Source: Kordiimonadales bacterium | GTDB lineage: Bacteria > Pseudomonadota > Alphaproteobacteria > Sphingomonadales > Kordiimonadaceae | DNA length: 64,000 bases | Assembly (NCBI GenBank): GCA_002401685.1 | Contig: NVTU01000002.1 | Coordinates: 44,590-108,589, forward strand | Direction of reading: 5' to 3' | Shown here: piece after piece, positions 45,202-54,775 of the stretch | Layout: every line of letters begins with the position of its first letter | Position numbering within the stretch: position 1 is the first letter of the stretch | Made by a program: the position numbers and the translations under genes | Notes under the pieces: generated by a model | Told to the model about the DNA's origin: nothing | What the model saw: the letters and a program-made list of their open reading frames with translations, nothing else | Database searches by the model: none

Positions 45202-46125
45202 CTACCCTTGGCTGCCGGCATTGATGCTGCCGGGCGTATTATGATTTTTGGTTAGGAAAGCGTTGACGGCTCTCTCAAGATTTACTGTATTTGGGGTAAC
45301 GGCTGTAGCACCAAGCTGCGTGAGCACAGACCCAAAACTTTTGTCCTGGTCTGCCACCATCACATGGTGGATGCCGTCAATATCCCGCGCAGACAAGAAG
45401 CCCGGAATTTTCTCTCTAGCTGGCATCTTGCCGCCGAAGTCCGCGATCCAGTATGAAATACGGCTTACAAAGGCATCGGGGCTGCTGTTGTTCTGCAGCA
45501 CGCCCTTTTCCATGATGATCAGCTTATCGGCAACACGTTCGATCTCTTCCATCTGGTGAGAACAGTAAATGATGGTGGTATTGCCTTCGGTTTCCGTGAA
45601 CATTACTGCTTCCAGGAACGATTGGCGCGCGACCACATCAAGGCCAAGCGTTGGCTCGTCCAAAATCAACAGATTTGGGGACTGCGCCAGCGCCATCGCC
45701 AAATTGAGGCCCGCACGTTCCCCTCGGGAAAGGCCTGAAACCTTCTGCTTAGGGTCAACATCAAAATAACCCACAACAGATTTGTAAATATTCTCGTTCC
45801 ACTGCGGATAAAAGCTTTGCTGGAACTTCTTCACAGACCCTGCTGTCATCCAAGCTGGCAGCGTGTGCTCTTCGTTCACATAACCAACCCTGCCGCGCAC
45901 GTCTGGCGTCAGGCTTTGACAATCATTGCCCAACAGCATCGCACTGCCGCTCGTCGGTGTTGTAACGCCTAGCAGCAAACGGAACAGGGTGGATTTCCCT
46001 GCGCCGTTACTGCCGACGATTGCGTGAATGCCGCCTAACTCTACGGTCAGGTCAAAATCCTTTAGCGCTGTCTTCTTGCCGAACTTTTTGGTTAGTCCGT
46101 TTGTTTCAATGCAGTTTTGCATCAT
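45202..46125 (-). CDS. ABC transporter ATP-binding protein (YtrB-like)
   Basis: 307 aa. Walker A GSNGAGKST, signature LSRGERAGLN (a variant of LSGGQ), Walker B LLILDEPTLGLD, H-loop YCSHQMEE. GAGGA lies about 7 nt before the tandem ATG at 46125/46122. Same operon as the permease and GntR gene. Confidence 0.9.
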   Translation of the reverse strand: MMQNCIETNGLTKKFGKKTALKDFDLTVELGGIHAIVGSNGAGKSTLFRLLLGVTTPTSGSAMLLGNDCQSLTPDVRGRVGYVNEEHTLPAWMTAGSVKKFQQSFYPQWNENIYKSVVGYFDVDPKQKVSGLSRGERAGLNLAMALAQSPNLLILDEPTLGLDVVARQSFLEAVMFTETEGNTTIIYCSHQMEEIERVADKLIIMEKGVLQNNSSPDAFVSRISYWIADFGGKMPAREKIPGFLSARDIDGIHHVMVADQDKSFGSVLTQLGATAVTPNTVNLERAVNAFLTKNHNTPGSINAGSQG

Positions 46126-46135
46126 CTTACTATCC

Positions 46136-46561
46136 TCAACTATCTTGTTTAGGCGTGTTCTTGAGCCGCCCTATTTTTGTCAGTGCCTCCGAGAGCCGCG
46201 CTTTGATGTCCTCTTCCGGGATCTGCAAATACACAACGTCGTTCACAAAAGTTTCTATGGCAGTGTTCAGGCGTTTATTTTTCTCTTCCTCGCTCAGAAG
46301 CTGTCGTGGCTCGGCCACAAATAAACCCAAACCCTGCCGGGCCTCTGCCAAGCCCTGCGCGGTTAGTTCCGCGTAGGCCTTAGCCACAGTGTTGGCGTTG
46401 ATTGTGAGCTGCATTGCCAAGCCCCGTACGCTTGGAAGTTTGTCGCCTGTCTGCAAGTCCCCGTGGGCAATTTGCATGCGTATCCCGTCGACAATCTGTT
46501 TGAAGATTGGCCGTGCGTCGCCGGTGACGATTTGAATATTTACGGTGCCTGTTTTGCTCAT
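46136..46561 (-). CDS. GntR-family regulator of the YtrA subfamily
   Basis: 141 aa: winged helix (PIFKQIVDGIRMQIAHGDLQTGDKLPSVRGLAMQLTINANTVAKAYAELTAQGLA) with only a short C-terminal helical part, the YtrA pattern. First gene of the ABC operon and preceded by two identical palindromes that are its likely binding sites. Gap to the ATPase is 10 nt. The ribosome site is weak. Confidence 0.85.
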   Translation of the reverse strand: MSKTGTVNIQIVTGDARPIFKQIVDGIRMQIAHGDLQTGDKLPSVRGLAMQLTINANTVAKAYAELTAQGLAEARQGLGLFVAEPRQLLSEEEKNKRLNTAIETFVNDVVYLQIPEEDIKARLSEALTKIGRLKNTPKQDS

Positions 46562-46585
46562 CTTTATCTAACCAACTGTACTGCG

Positions 46586-46597
46586 TGTACTAGTACA
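46586..46597. promoter_or_regulatory. TGTACTAGTACA operator, site 1
   Basis: Perfect 12-bp palindrome 25 nt before the GntR start, widened to AACTGTAC...GTACAGTT by an outer half-site. Identical to site 2 at 46765-46776. Confidence 0.6.
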
Positions 46598-46764
46598 GTT
46601 GCGTGATCTATGAACTTTAGTCAAGGATGAAAATTTCAGCCGGGGATAAGAAAGAGGCTTAGCATGCCTCATTTTACGCCATAACTAGTTGTTTTTACTA
46701 TATATAAATTATGTACAAATAATCATCGCACCAAAACAAGAACTGCACGGCGCAGTGTATTAAC

Positions 46765-46776
46765 TGTACTAGTACA
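46765..46776. promoter_or_regulatory. TGTACTAGTACA operator, site 2
   Basis: Identical palindrome 179 nt from site 1, between the uracil-DNA-glycosylase gene and the GntR gene. A pair of sites suggests looping or cooperative binding by the GntR protein. Confidence 0.55.
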
Positions 46777-46795
46777 CCTTCGAAAATGCGAAACC

Positions 46796-47383
46796 TCAGC
46801 CCAAAGCCGACTCGATTACGCCGCGCAGTGCAGGCACTACATCTGCCTCAAACCACTGGTTTTTCTTAAGCCAAATATTGTTTCTGGGGCTTGGGTGCGG
46901 CAATGGCAGCAAGCCCCTATCCATATAGGCCCGCCAGTTACGAACGGTTTCCGTCAGGTTACGCTCCTCAGCATCAGGCATATGCCATTTCAACGCATAC
47001 TGGCCGATTACCAACGTTAATTTCAAATTTGGGAGTTGCGCTAAAAGCTGCTCTCGCCACGCGGGCGCGCACTCGGCCCTTGGCGGAAGATCGCCTGATT
47101 TACCTTTGCCGGGATAACAAAACCCCATCGGCAATATGGCTATTTTTTCGGGATCATAAAATTCACTTTTGCCGATGCCCATCCAGTCCCGCAGGCGGTT
47201 GCCGCTAGGGTCATCAAACGGAATACCCGTTGCGTGAACTTTGCTGCCGGGGGCCTGGCCCGCGATCAATATCTGCGCCTGCTCGCTAACTTGTACCACA
47301 GGCCGAACACCGTGGCTGAGCGCACTGTCGCAAAGCGTGCAAGCCCGAACATCCTTTAACAACTTTTCTAGTGTCTGCATCAT
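46796..47383 (-). CDS. Uracil-DNA glycosylase-family protein
   Basis: 195 aa. Motifs GQAPGSKVHATGIPFDDPSG (water-activating loop region) and PLPHPSPRNNIW (the HPSPxN-type uracil loop), with a CxxC near the N-terminus (ACTLCDSA) as in Fe-S-type family 4/5 enzymes, though other expected cysteines are not clear. It should remove uracil or related bases from DNA. GGGGG lies 3-6 nt before the tandem ATG. Gene before the GntR operon, same strand. Confidence 0.7.
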   Translation of the reverse strand: MMQTLEKLLKDVRACTLCDSALSHGVRPVVQVSEQAQILIAGQAPGSKVHATGIPFDDPSGNRLRDWMGIGKSEFYDPEKIAILPMGFCYPGKGKSGDLPPRAECAPAWREQLLAQLPNLKLTLVIGQYALKWHMPDAEERNLTETVRNWRAYMDRGLLPLPHPSPRNNIWLKKNQWFEADVVPALRGVIESALG

Positions 47384-47481
47384 AAGCCCCCAAACGCTTC
47401 TTCGTTACCTACCTGTTTTCTGATCAAAGCCCACAGGCTCAGTCGCGCGCCCGCCCTCAGGCCTATCCTCAGACCTCGTCT

Positions 47482-48090
47482 TCACGCCTCGTCTTCAGGC
47501 TCAGTCGTACTTTCGCCTTTTGGGCACGGAACAGGGGACATCATCGTAGACAACACGATAAGCGGGTTATCCTGCCCTGCAGATTCCCACATCAAAGCGG
47601 CTATGCTTTCAATATGGCTGTTAATCTTGGCTAGCGCCTCCTGATCAGGGGCCCCCACAAGCCGAAAGATCAGAAGGTTTTTATCTGGGCCGTCAATAAC
47701 AACGTTATCGCTTTGTACGCCGCGCGCAAAATCGCGATCTGTCTGACGGCACTGGGCCGACCCAAGGCGTTTGAAAATATTGCGAGCTTCCGGCTTTTCA
47801 ATTGGCAAGTCGTATTTCAGCTTGGTGCCAAGTGTTTTATAAAGCTGCTCTTGTCGCCGGTTCACAACCCGCGTCCCGGCCTCCTCAATCAAGCCAACCT
47901 TTTGCAGCAATTCCATATGATGATACAAAGCGGAAGGTTTAGCACCCACCAGCTTGGCAAGTTCTCTGATGGATTTTGCGCCAACATTGGCTAACTGATC
48001 CACAATGTCCATGCGGCGGGCAGACATGAGGCAATCGAATTGTTCTTTGTTACTGATCAAGAACATTTCATCGTCCGTACTCTTTGCCAT
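47482..48090 (-). CDS. Winged-helix (ArsR/MarR-like) regulator
   Basis: 202 aa. HTH in SARRMDIVDQLANVGAKSIRELAKLVGAKPSALYHHMELLQKVGLIEE with the following wing; a longer C-terminal half (~90 residues) of unknown role. It has one helix-turn-helix and no metal cysteines. The ATG at 48090 is preceded by AGGGGAA. A terminator at 48167-48195 separates it from the propeller/amidohydrolase gene upstream. Confidence 0.7.
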   Translation of the reverse strand: MAKSTDDEMFLISNKEQFDCLMSARRMDIVDQLANVGAKSIRELAKLVGAKPSALYHHMELLQKVGLIEEAGTRVVNRRQEQLYKTLGTKLKYDLPIEKPEARNIFKRLGSAQCRQTDRDFARGVQSDNVVIDGPDKNLLIFRLVGAPDQEALAKINSHIESIAALMWESAGQDNPLIVLSTMMSPVPCPKGESTTEPEDEA

Positions 48091-48166
48091 CGAATTCCCC
48101 TGCTGATTTCTCGGCTTATTTGGTCCGGCCAACCAAAAGGTAATGGTTTTACTACAATCGTCAGAC

Positions 48167-48195
48167 AAAAAAGGAGCCAGCAACCCAGCTCCTTT
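48167..48195 (-). terminator. Terminator of the propeller/amidohydrolase gene
   Basis: AAAGGAGC/GCTCCTTT form an 8-bp stem with a 10-nt loop, then six T on the minus strand, 24 nt past the stop codon. Confidence 0.75.
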
Positions 48196-48218
48196 CCGTC
48201 ATTTTATCACAAGACTGG

Positions 48219-51200
48219 TTAATTCTTAACCGGCCCCTGCCCCTGATACCAGAGTTTTGGCAAAGTTTTCTGGCGTGGCCAAAGTTCCTCAAGCGTATCG
48301 TCATCATACAAGCGGCCATTCATCATCACCCGGTGAATGTCAGCTGTATTTTTGATGTCGATCCGAGGATCGGCATTCAGGATAACCAAATCAGCAAACT
48401 TACCGGGCTCAATCGAACCGATCTCGTCGCCGTGGCCAATGATATGCGCGCCGTCGATCGTTGCCGCCTTTAGCACTTCCATCGGCGTTGCGTTGCCAGA
48501 CCCGAGCGCCCACATTTCCCAGTGGTAGCCAAGCCCCTGGAACTGGCCGTGACTACCAACGCCAACCTTGCCGCCTGCGCGCTGGATCTTGATCGCACTG
48601 TCCGCCACCCGCGTGAAAGCATACTCTTCAGGGCTAAACCAAGGCCTACGTTTGGTTGACTGATCAAGGATACTGTGCGGCATAAAGCGGTTCATCTTAA
48701 CATCGTCATGCGGCTTGGTTGTGGTATAGAAGAAGTTCTCACCCCACGGGCCACCGTAAGTAACCAGCAAGGTCGGCGTGTAGCCGATGCCGGTTTGCGC
48801 TGCCAGTTGGACTGTATCTTTATACAGTGGAATAATCGGCAGGTTATGCTCGTTACCAGCAAAACCGTCAATCATATGCGTTAAGTCTAACTTAGCATCC
48901 AAACCGCCTTCGGTTGTTGGCATAATGCCCACTTCCTTCGCCGCTTGAATGATATACTGCCGTCTTTTCCTGTTACCAGTAATATAGGCCTTAATGTTTT
49001 TGGTGCGGTAATGCTCTTTATAGCGCGTCAGCACCTTCACTGCGGTTTCTTTGGAATCGATTGCGGTATCTGAGAAGACGCCTGGGCCCGTAGACCAAGC
49101 CCGCAGGCCGATCATCCGCCCCGCCTCGACCATATCCTGATACACAAAGATATCAGTTGTGCTGGTTTGCACATCAAGGCCGCTGGTTACCCCGAACGCA
49201 ACGTTGGCGAGGAAGGGCCAGAAATGCTCTTCAATCACCTCACTGCGGCTCCAGTTACGCCAGTGGCCGTGGGTATCAACAAAACCAGGCGTGATAAACT
49301 TGCCAGACATATCGCGTTTTTCAGCACCGCGCGGCACATCAAGGCTGCCTTTCTTGCCAACAGCAACAAACTTGCCGTCTTTTACCAGCAGGTCAGCATT
49401 CTCAATAGTGCCTTGCGCACCCATCGTGATCACTGTTGCACCTTGCAGCAGGATTACACCTTCCGGGTTATCCCGCGGAACGATCACATCTGCCTTGAAG
49501 CTTTTATAGGCCTTAGGTTCTTCTTTTTTCTCTTCCTCAGCTTTTTCAGCATCATCATCTTTGGCATCGGCGTCTTTGGCTTCATCGTCCTCAGCCATTT
49601 CGTCTTCAGCAGACGCGTCACCTTCAGCATTCATCGCGTCTTTGTCGTCACCGTCTTCGCCTTCTTTTTCCTCGTCTTCGTCCTTTTCCGGCTTCACCCA
49701 TTCCACATCAGCAAGATTCTGTGTGAAAACAGTGCTGCCAACAGACCAAATGACGCTTTTGCCGTCTTTCGACCAGTCGAAATAATCAACCCCGTAGTCT
49801 GACAGTGTGTTCAGCGGCACAGCAGGCCCAGATACATTCACCGTTGTTGCTGTGCGCCCCGTAGTAGGCACAGCAATCACGTGTAGCTGTTCTTGCGAAC
49901 GGGCAAGTGCATATTTGCCGTTAGGGCTAAGCCTAACATCCCGCGCCGGCACAGGTTTAGTTGCTGAATAAAATCCAGCACCTGTTACTTTAAGGTGCTC
50001 GCGTCTGTCGGTTCCGTCGAGCCGCACAGAGATAACACCGCCCGCGCCCGCATACAGATAAACCCTGTCATCCGCATCACCGAAGTGAATGGAGCCGAAA
50101 TTACTGCCCGGCAAGATCACTCGCGGTGCGCCTGATTTTATATTGAGCGCAACAAGGTCGCTTTGCGCGCCTGCATTGCCTTCGTTGAACTGGTAATTTG
50201 ATGCGCGAATAGCAACGATCTCGTCGCCCTTCGGGGTGAAAGTTGGTTCGCTGTAATATCCAGAAACTTTACTGATCTGGACAGGCTTTGATCTGCCGTC
50301 TGACCGCATGCGCCAAACGTGACCGCCTTCAGATGTCCAGCTTACAAATGTTAGGTAACGCCCATCGTTTGACCAGTTTGGCTGAAACACATTCGTGCCC
50401 GCCCGCTCAATTTTCGTAGGCTTGGCGCCTTCTGTCAAATTCATCGAATACAACTCACCCAGCGACGAGAACACCACTGAGTTACCGCTAGGCGACAACA
50501 CAGGCTTTTGGATCATCCGCGCAACGACCGGGCCTTCCGGGTCTTTGATCTGGTTGATCAGGTTTGGCCCTACTTCCATCTTCACTTTCGCCGTGAAGGG
50601 AATTGCGGTACGTGCGCCGTCGGCCAGCGCAATGCGCTCAATCTTGCCACCACTTGTTGTGATGATGGCACTGCCGTCTGGCGTGAAGCTGTAAGCGGGC
50701 AGCAGATCTCGCGTGGCCCGCGATTCCTGATCATCCCGTGTGATCGGGTAAGCAAGCCAGCGGTCCTCGCCTGTTTCCAGGTTCCGCACCCGGAAGCCCG
50801 TATCGGTCTCAAACCGCGTTCCGTACACCAGCGATTTTCCGTCTGGTGAAACCTGCGGTCGCACTGCGCCGCCGTATGCGGTTACAATGGTATCGGTGGT
50901 GCCTTCTTGCATATCCCTGCGGACAACACGCCACGGGAAGCTCGTCATATTATAACCAAAGCCGCCCTGCCGTGTGGCGTAATAAAGGTAGCGACCATCA
51001 GCCGATACCGAAACGCCTTGCGCGTTTGGCTGTTGCCTCCGCGGTGTAGCCGCCCCGTTAGGTTTAGAGTTAGTAATCCGCACGCCCTTGCCGCCAAGCT
51101 TGTGGTACATCCAGATCTCATTCGCGCCGATACCGTTAGTGAGCTGCGAAATAAACACATAGTCACCGTCCGCAGACCAGGCTGGGCTCATGCCCTCGCC

Positions 51201-51719
51201 CTTGCTCATGCCTGATAATTTCTTCGGCTTGCTGCCGTCCGCATTTGCGATATACAGGTTTTCCGAACCGTCTTTATCTGACAGGTACGCGATCTGCGAT
51301 CCGTCCGGCGAATAAGCTGGCTGGCTTTGGAACGCCATGCCGCTGATCAGCACTTTTGCTTCGCCGCCCTCTACAGGCATTGTGTAGATATCGCCCAGCA
51401 GTTCAAAAATAATGGTGCTACCGTCTGGCGAGATATCAAGCGACATCCATGTCACTTCATCTGTCTCAAACTCGACAGTGCGCTCACCCTTTAGCGGTAG
51501 GCCCTTTTTCTTGTCCTTTTTCTTATCAGCCTTTTCACTTTTTTTGTCATCCGCCCATGTGGAAACAGGCGGCTCTACCCATTTTTCAAAGGTATTAGCC
51601 CCATCCGGCCCTTTGTTCGGCGCATAATCCTGTGCGGCCAGTGCTGGCGCAATCAGTAAGCTGCTGGCGAATAAGCCCGCTAAAATGTGTTTCCGTGAAG
51701 TATTTGTTGGCACTTGCAT
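48219..51719 (-). CDS. TolB-like beta-propeller plus amidohydrolase, exported
   Basis: 1166 aa with a signal peptide (HILAGLFASSLLIAPALA). About residues 80-690 hold WD40-like PD40 repeats (YSPDGSQIAYLSDKDG, SPDGKSLVYG). A very acidic, lysine-rich linker follows (~673-735). Then a metal-dependent amidohydrolase (VDTHGHW, GLDVQTSTTD, HMIDGFAGN). This architecture is found in secreted prolidase-like or imidazolonepropionase-like proteins. The substrate is unknown. The ribosome site GGGAGG is close to the ATG; a GTG two codons in would have better spacing. Confidence 0.8.
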   Translation of the reverse strand: MQVPTNTSRKHILAGLFASSLLIAPALAAQDYAPNKGPDGANTFEKWVEPPVSTWADDKKSEKADKKKDKKKGLPLKGERTVEFETDEVTWMSLDISPDGSTIIFELLGDIYTMPVEGGEAKVLISGMAFQSQPAYSPDGSQIAYLSDKDGSENLYIANADGSKPKKLSGMSKGEGMSPAWSADGDYVFISQLTNGIGANEIWMYHKLGGKGVRITNSKPNGAATPRRQQPNAQGVSVSADGRYLYYATRQGGFGYNMTSFPWRVVRRDMQEGTTDTIVTAYGGAVRPQVSPDGKSLVYGTRFETDTGFRVRNLETGEDRWLAYPITRDDQESRATRDLLPAYSFTPDGSAIITTSGGKIERIALADGARTAIPFTAKVKMEVGPNLINQIKDPEGPVVARMIQKPVLSPSGNSVVFSSLGELYSMNLTEGAKPTKIERAGTNVFQPNWSNDGRYLTFVSWTSEGGHVWRMRSDGRSKPVQISKVSGYYSEPTFTPKGDEIVAIRASNYQFNEGNAGAQSDLVALNIKSGAPRVILPGSNFGSIHFGDADDRVYLYAGAGGVISVRLDGTDRREHLKVTGAGFYSATKPVPARDVRLSPNGKYALARSQEQLHVIAVPTTGRTATTVNVSGPAVPLNTLSDYGVDYFDWSKDGKSVIWSVGSTVFTQNLADVEWVKPEKDEDEEKEGEDGDDKDAMNAEGDASAEDEMAEDDEAKDADAKDDDAEKAEEEKKEEPKAYKSFKADVIVPRDNPEGVILLQGATVITMGAQGTIENADLLVKDGKFVAVGKKGSLDVPRGAEKRDMSGKFITPGFVDTHGHWRNWSRSEVIEEHFWPFLANVAFGVTSGLDVQTSTTDIFVYQDMVEAGRMIGLRAWSTGPGVFSDTAIDSKETAVKVLTRYKEHYRTKNIKAYITGNRKRRQYIIQAAKEVGIMPTTEGGLDAKLDLTHMIDGFAGNEHNLPIIPLYKDTVQLAAQTGIGYTPTLLVTYGGPWGENFFYTTTKPHDDVKMNRFMPHSILDQSTKRRPWFSPEEYAFTRVADSAIKIQRAGGKVGVGSHGQFQGLGYHWEMWALGSGNATPMEVLKAATIDGAHIIGHGDEIGSIEPGKFADLVILNADPRIDIKNTADIHRVMMNGRLYDDDTLEELWPRQKTLPKLWYQGQGPVKN

Positions 51720-52284
51720 TCCCTCCCAAGGTTTCTTTTTGCTTTAGCCCAAAGCGTAAAAAACCCTAGCGGCAGCTGCGAGTGTATTCAAATATATAAT
51801 GGTTGCTGAACAGGTTTTTAAACCAAAGATGTAAGTGAGCACTGCAAAAAGCCGCGCGATCAACGACTAATCATACTGAAAGGACGTGTTTTCGTACATG
51901 GCCAAGCTATGCTCATCGCCCTTGTGCTGGGAAATACCCACCCTTGTACATGGCCCTACCTGAATGCCGGAGAGCTGAAGGAATGCGAAGAGATTTCTTC
52001 GTCAGGGACTACAGGATTTTGGATAGTTTGGATAATCGGGCGCAGCTGAGCTTGCCGCTTTACAGACCGCGAGTGGCACTGCTTCATATTCGCTTGCCGG
52101 TAGCGTCGCCGACAGCAACGAACGGCTGGATCAAGTTGTCCCGATCAGCATACAGATTGACCGCTCGGCAAGCCCGGGATCCGTCCAAACCCAACCACAT
52201 ATAAAAAGAGCAAGTACTGCACACCGCAGCACTTGCTCTTTTGTTATTTAAGGTCGCTGAGGACACTCCTACAATGCCCAGCAA
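51720..52284. other. 565-bp intergenic region with a possible gene remnant
   Basis: A frame of about 70 codons on the plus strand (from about 52033 to 52252, after two in-frame stops) has coding-like composition (ALQTASGTASYSLAGS...) but no start, and it runs into the terminator hairpin; a truncated gene is possible. Another plus frame at 51944-52204 has no ribosome site. Confidence 0.3.
52203..52242 (-). terminator. Terminator of the aminotransferase gene
   Basis: Two 17-nt arms (52204-52220 and 52226-52242) with one mismatch and a 5-nt loop, followed by T's on the minus strand. The stem is nearly symmetrical, so it may work from either side. Confidence 0.75.
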
Positions 52285-53460
52285 TTAGGCTGCAAAAGCA
52301 GCCTGTGCGGCAGCTACTGCTGCCTTGCCGTCGGCCTTATATTGGTTCCGGTTAAAGGCATCTGCCAGCGCAGTCAGACACAGCTCAACATTTGCCATCT
52401 TGGCACTTGAACCCATCAAGCCAATGCGCCAAACCTTACCGGCGAGAGGGCCAAGGCCCGCGCCAATCTCAAGATCATACGCTGACAGCAAATGGCTGCG
52501 GATCGACGCTTCGTCCACACCTTCAGGTACCACTACTGTGTTTAACTGCGGCAAGCGCACATCGGCATCAACCAAGAAACTAAGCCCCATGGACTGAAGG
52601 CCAGCCGCCAACGCCGTATGGGTTTTCGCGTGGCGTTCAAGCGAGGCATCAAGCCCTTCTTCGAAAATCATAACCAGCGCTTCATGGAAACCGTATAGTG
52701 CGTTCACAGGCGCAGTGTGGTGATAACTTCGGCCGCCTTCGCCGTCCCAATAATTCATCACCAAGGTGAGATCAAGGAACCAACTGCGCACCGGTGTTTT
52801 CCGTGCACGAACACGGTCGAGCGCCTTTTCAGAGAAAGAAACGGGCGACAGACCGGGCGTACAGGACAGGCATTTTTGTGAGCCGGAATAAACAGCGTCC
52901 ACAGCCCATTCGTCCACAAGTACAGGCACACCGCCGAGGCTGGTAACAGCATCCATTATTGTCAGGCAATCATGCTTCTGCGCCAGCGCACATATGCCAG
53001 CCGCGTCCGCCAGCACACCTGTTGATGTTTCAGCGTGTACAAAGGCAACGATGCTGATTTCAGCGTTTGCCTTGAGCGCGGCTTCAATCAAAGCAAGATC
53101 CGGCGCAGTGCCCCATTCAGCATCAACAAGAACCGCAGTCCCGCCTGCGCGCACAACATTTTCGCGCATACGATCACCGAACACGCCGTTCCGTACAACA
53201 AGGACAGTATCACCCTCTTCCACCAGATTATGGAAACATGTTTCCATACCTGCAGAACCCGGCGCCGATACAGGGAAGGTCAGCCGGTTTTCAGTTTGAA
53301 ACAGCGCTTTCAGGCCTGTTTTAATTTCTTCCATCATCCGTTGGAATTCAGGGTCCAAGTGGCCAATTGTTGGCCGCGCCATTGCCTGCAATATGCGGTC
53401 GGAAACGTCAGACGGGCCCGGGCCCATAAGGGTGCGGTGCGGCGGAAGGAAAGACTGCAT
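52285..53460 (-). CDS. Serine-pyruvate/alanine-glyoxylate class V aminotransferase
   Basis: 391 aa PLP enzyme. Start motif [13 protein letters not shown], the PLP lysine in [15 protein letters not shown], and the aromatic/arginine substrate region near IGLMGSSAK. It uses glyoxylate or a related keto acid as acceptor. GGAG lies 6 nt before ATG 53460; an upstream frame start is not supported. Possibly distal to the AOX/DUF1971 pair; the gap to the cupin gene is 245 bp. Confidence 0.85.
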   Translation of the reverse strand: MQSFLPPHRTLMGPGPSDVSDRILQAMARPTIGHLDPEFQRMMEEIKTGLKALFQTENRLTFPVSAPGSAGMETCFHNLVEEGDTVLVVRNGVFGDRMRENVVRAGGTAVLVDAEWGTAPDLALIEAALKANAEISIVAFVHAETSTGVLADAAGICALAQKHDCLTIMDAVTSLGGVPVLVDEWAVDAVYSGSQKCLSCTPGLSPVSFSEKALDRVRARKTPVRSWFLDLTLVMNYWDGEGGRSYHHTAPVNALYGFHEALVMIFEEGLDASLERHAKTHTALAAGLQSMGLSFLVDADVRLPQLNTVVVPEGVDEASIRSHLLSAYDLEIGAGLGPLAGKVWRIGLMGSSAKMANVELCLTALADAFNRNQYKADGKAAVAAAQAAFAA

Positions 53461-53705
53461 AGAAAGCTCCGATAGTTGGAAAAGGGCGGCAAGAAGGCTG
53501 TTCAAGCCAATAGCTAGATCATCTGTCCCGCTTTTAAAGCCTATCAGGCGCGGAAAATGAACCAAAAAATTCTTGCCCGTGCCGAAGGTGATCTAAGGTT
53601 TGCGTAAGGAAACCATGCGGCGGCGTGCCACCCCGGCACCAAAAAGGGCCGCAAAAGCAGCCCCATTTCAATCATATATCCCAGTTCCTATTGCTATCCC
53701 AGGCG

Positions 53706-53993
53706 TTACCGCCAAAACTCCACAAAGAACTGGGCTTCTGCATTCAGTGCCACATTATGAAGGACCGTCGGTTCAATTACCGCTGTATCACCTTCCGCAA
53801 GCGTTAGCTTAGTGCCGGCACCTGGCACGGTATAAACCAACTCACCTGCTATTACATTGATCATCCCCCATACGCCTTCTTTGGTGGCGTGATCCTTGGT
53901 CAAACCGTTTGGCACTGTCATTTTGCTAAAGGTTTGCGTCCGCTTGTAAGGCGCAATTCCTTCTGGCATCTGGGCTTTGTGGGTCTCGGTCAT
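53706..53993 (-). CDS. DUF1971/YeaR-like cupin protein
   Basis: 95 aa. APYKRTQTFSKMTVPNGLTKDHATKEGVWG and IEPTVLHNVAL match the DUF1971 family (YeaR and the N-terminal domain of TehB-like proteins), a small cupin. E. coli yeaR is induced by nitrate and nitric oxide through NarL and NsrR. Here the gene follows aox by 52 nt on the same strand. GGAGG lies 7 nt before ATG 53993. The exact activity is unknown. Confidence 0.75.
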   Translation of the reverse strand: MTETHKAQMPEGIAPYKRTQTFSKMTVPNGLTKDHATKEGVWGMINVIAGELVYTVPGAGTKLTLAEGDTAVIEPTVLHNVALNAEAQFFVEFWR

Positions 53994-54045
53994 GTTGTTT
54001 CCTCCGTACGCGTTAGTCATATCGTCCCTAGCATTTGTGTCTTAA

Positions 54046-54723
54046 TTATTCCTGGTGCACCGCACCTACTGGGCGCTCACCACGAGTTAGGGTATCTGCG
54101 AAATAATGGTTTCTGTCCCGGTGGCCTACTTCGTCTGCCCGCACCACAACAATCACATCCCGCAAGGTAGCGTCTGCCGCAAGGTTCCAATAATCTATTG
54201 CGATCTGCGGCGCTGCAACGTTTTCATGCCGTCCGGCGTCAATTTCAGCCAGATAGTGCGTATAGCTGATGACGGCCTCTTCCTCAAAGTAACCAACAAC
54301 CCGGTGCGCTGTTTTGGTGGCAAACAGATAGAGGAAGAAATAGAAATTATAGAAAACCATTTGCGTGCCCATCACCACCACGCGTTCAAAAAACGTTGGG
54401 TTGGCAACTTGGATAAACGTCATCAAATGCATGCGCTCATTTTCCGCTTCATCCAGCATCTCTTTGATCCAGCCTTGATCATCCCTGATTTGGCGCAGGC
54501 ATTTTAGGTGCTGCAACAAGCCACCTACCATACCCGGCACTGCGGCAACTGTTTCCAGCACAATCGCCCGGTGACCGTAACGCTTGGCAAAAAACGTATC
54601 GGCTAAGAAACGCAGTAATTTAACAAAGGCGAGGGCCACATGGTCACCGAAGCCGTCGGGCTTATGGTGCAAGTCCAAATTTAGGTCGTCTGCCAAAGTG
54701 TTGTCATTTGTCGGGGTGGTCAT
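54046..54723 (-). CDS. aox: Alternative oxidase (cyanide-resistant ubiquinol oxidase)
   Basis: 225 aa di-iron membrane quinol oxidase. The four motifs are present with all six iron ligands: LET (E57), NERMH (E96, H99), FEEEA (E148), RADEVGH (E198, H201). It reduces oxygen with ubiquinol without pumping protons, on the inner face of the membrane. GAGGAG lies 6 nt before the ATG. A candidate NsrR-like operator and TATAAT box lie upstream. It is followed by a YeaR-like gene. Confidence 0.9.
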   Translation of the reverse strand: MTTPTNDNTLADDLNLDLHHKPDGFGDHVALAFVKLLRFLADTFFAKRYGHRAIVLETVAAVPGMVGGLLQHLKCLRQIRDDQGWIKEMLDEAENERMHLMTFIQVANPTFFERVVVMGTQMVFYNFYFFLYLFATKTAHRVVGYFEEEAVISYTHYLAEIDAGRHENVAAPQIAIDYWNLAADATLRDVIVVVRADEVGHRDRNHYFADTLTRGERPVGAVHQE

Positions 54724-54775
54724 ATCTGGCTCCTCGCATCACTGCGGCTTATTCCTAACAATAGCCGCTTCCTAC

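Noticed and set aside
51944-52204. 86-codon plus-strand frame
   Set aside because: No ribosome site, arginine-rich shadow composition; another frame here looks more coding-like.
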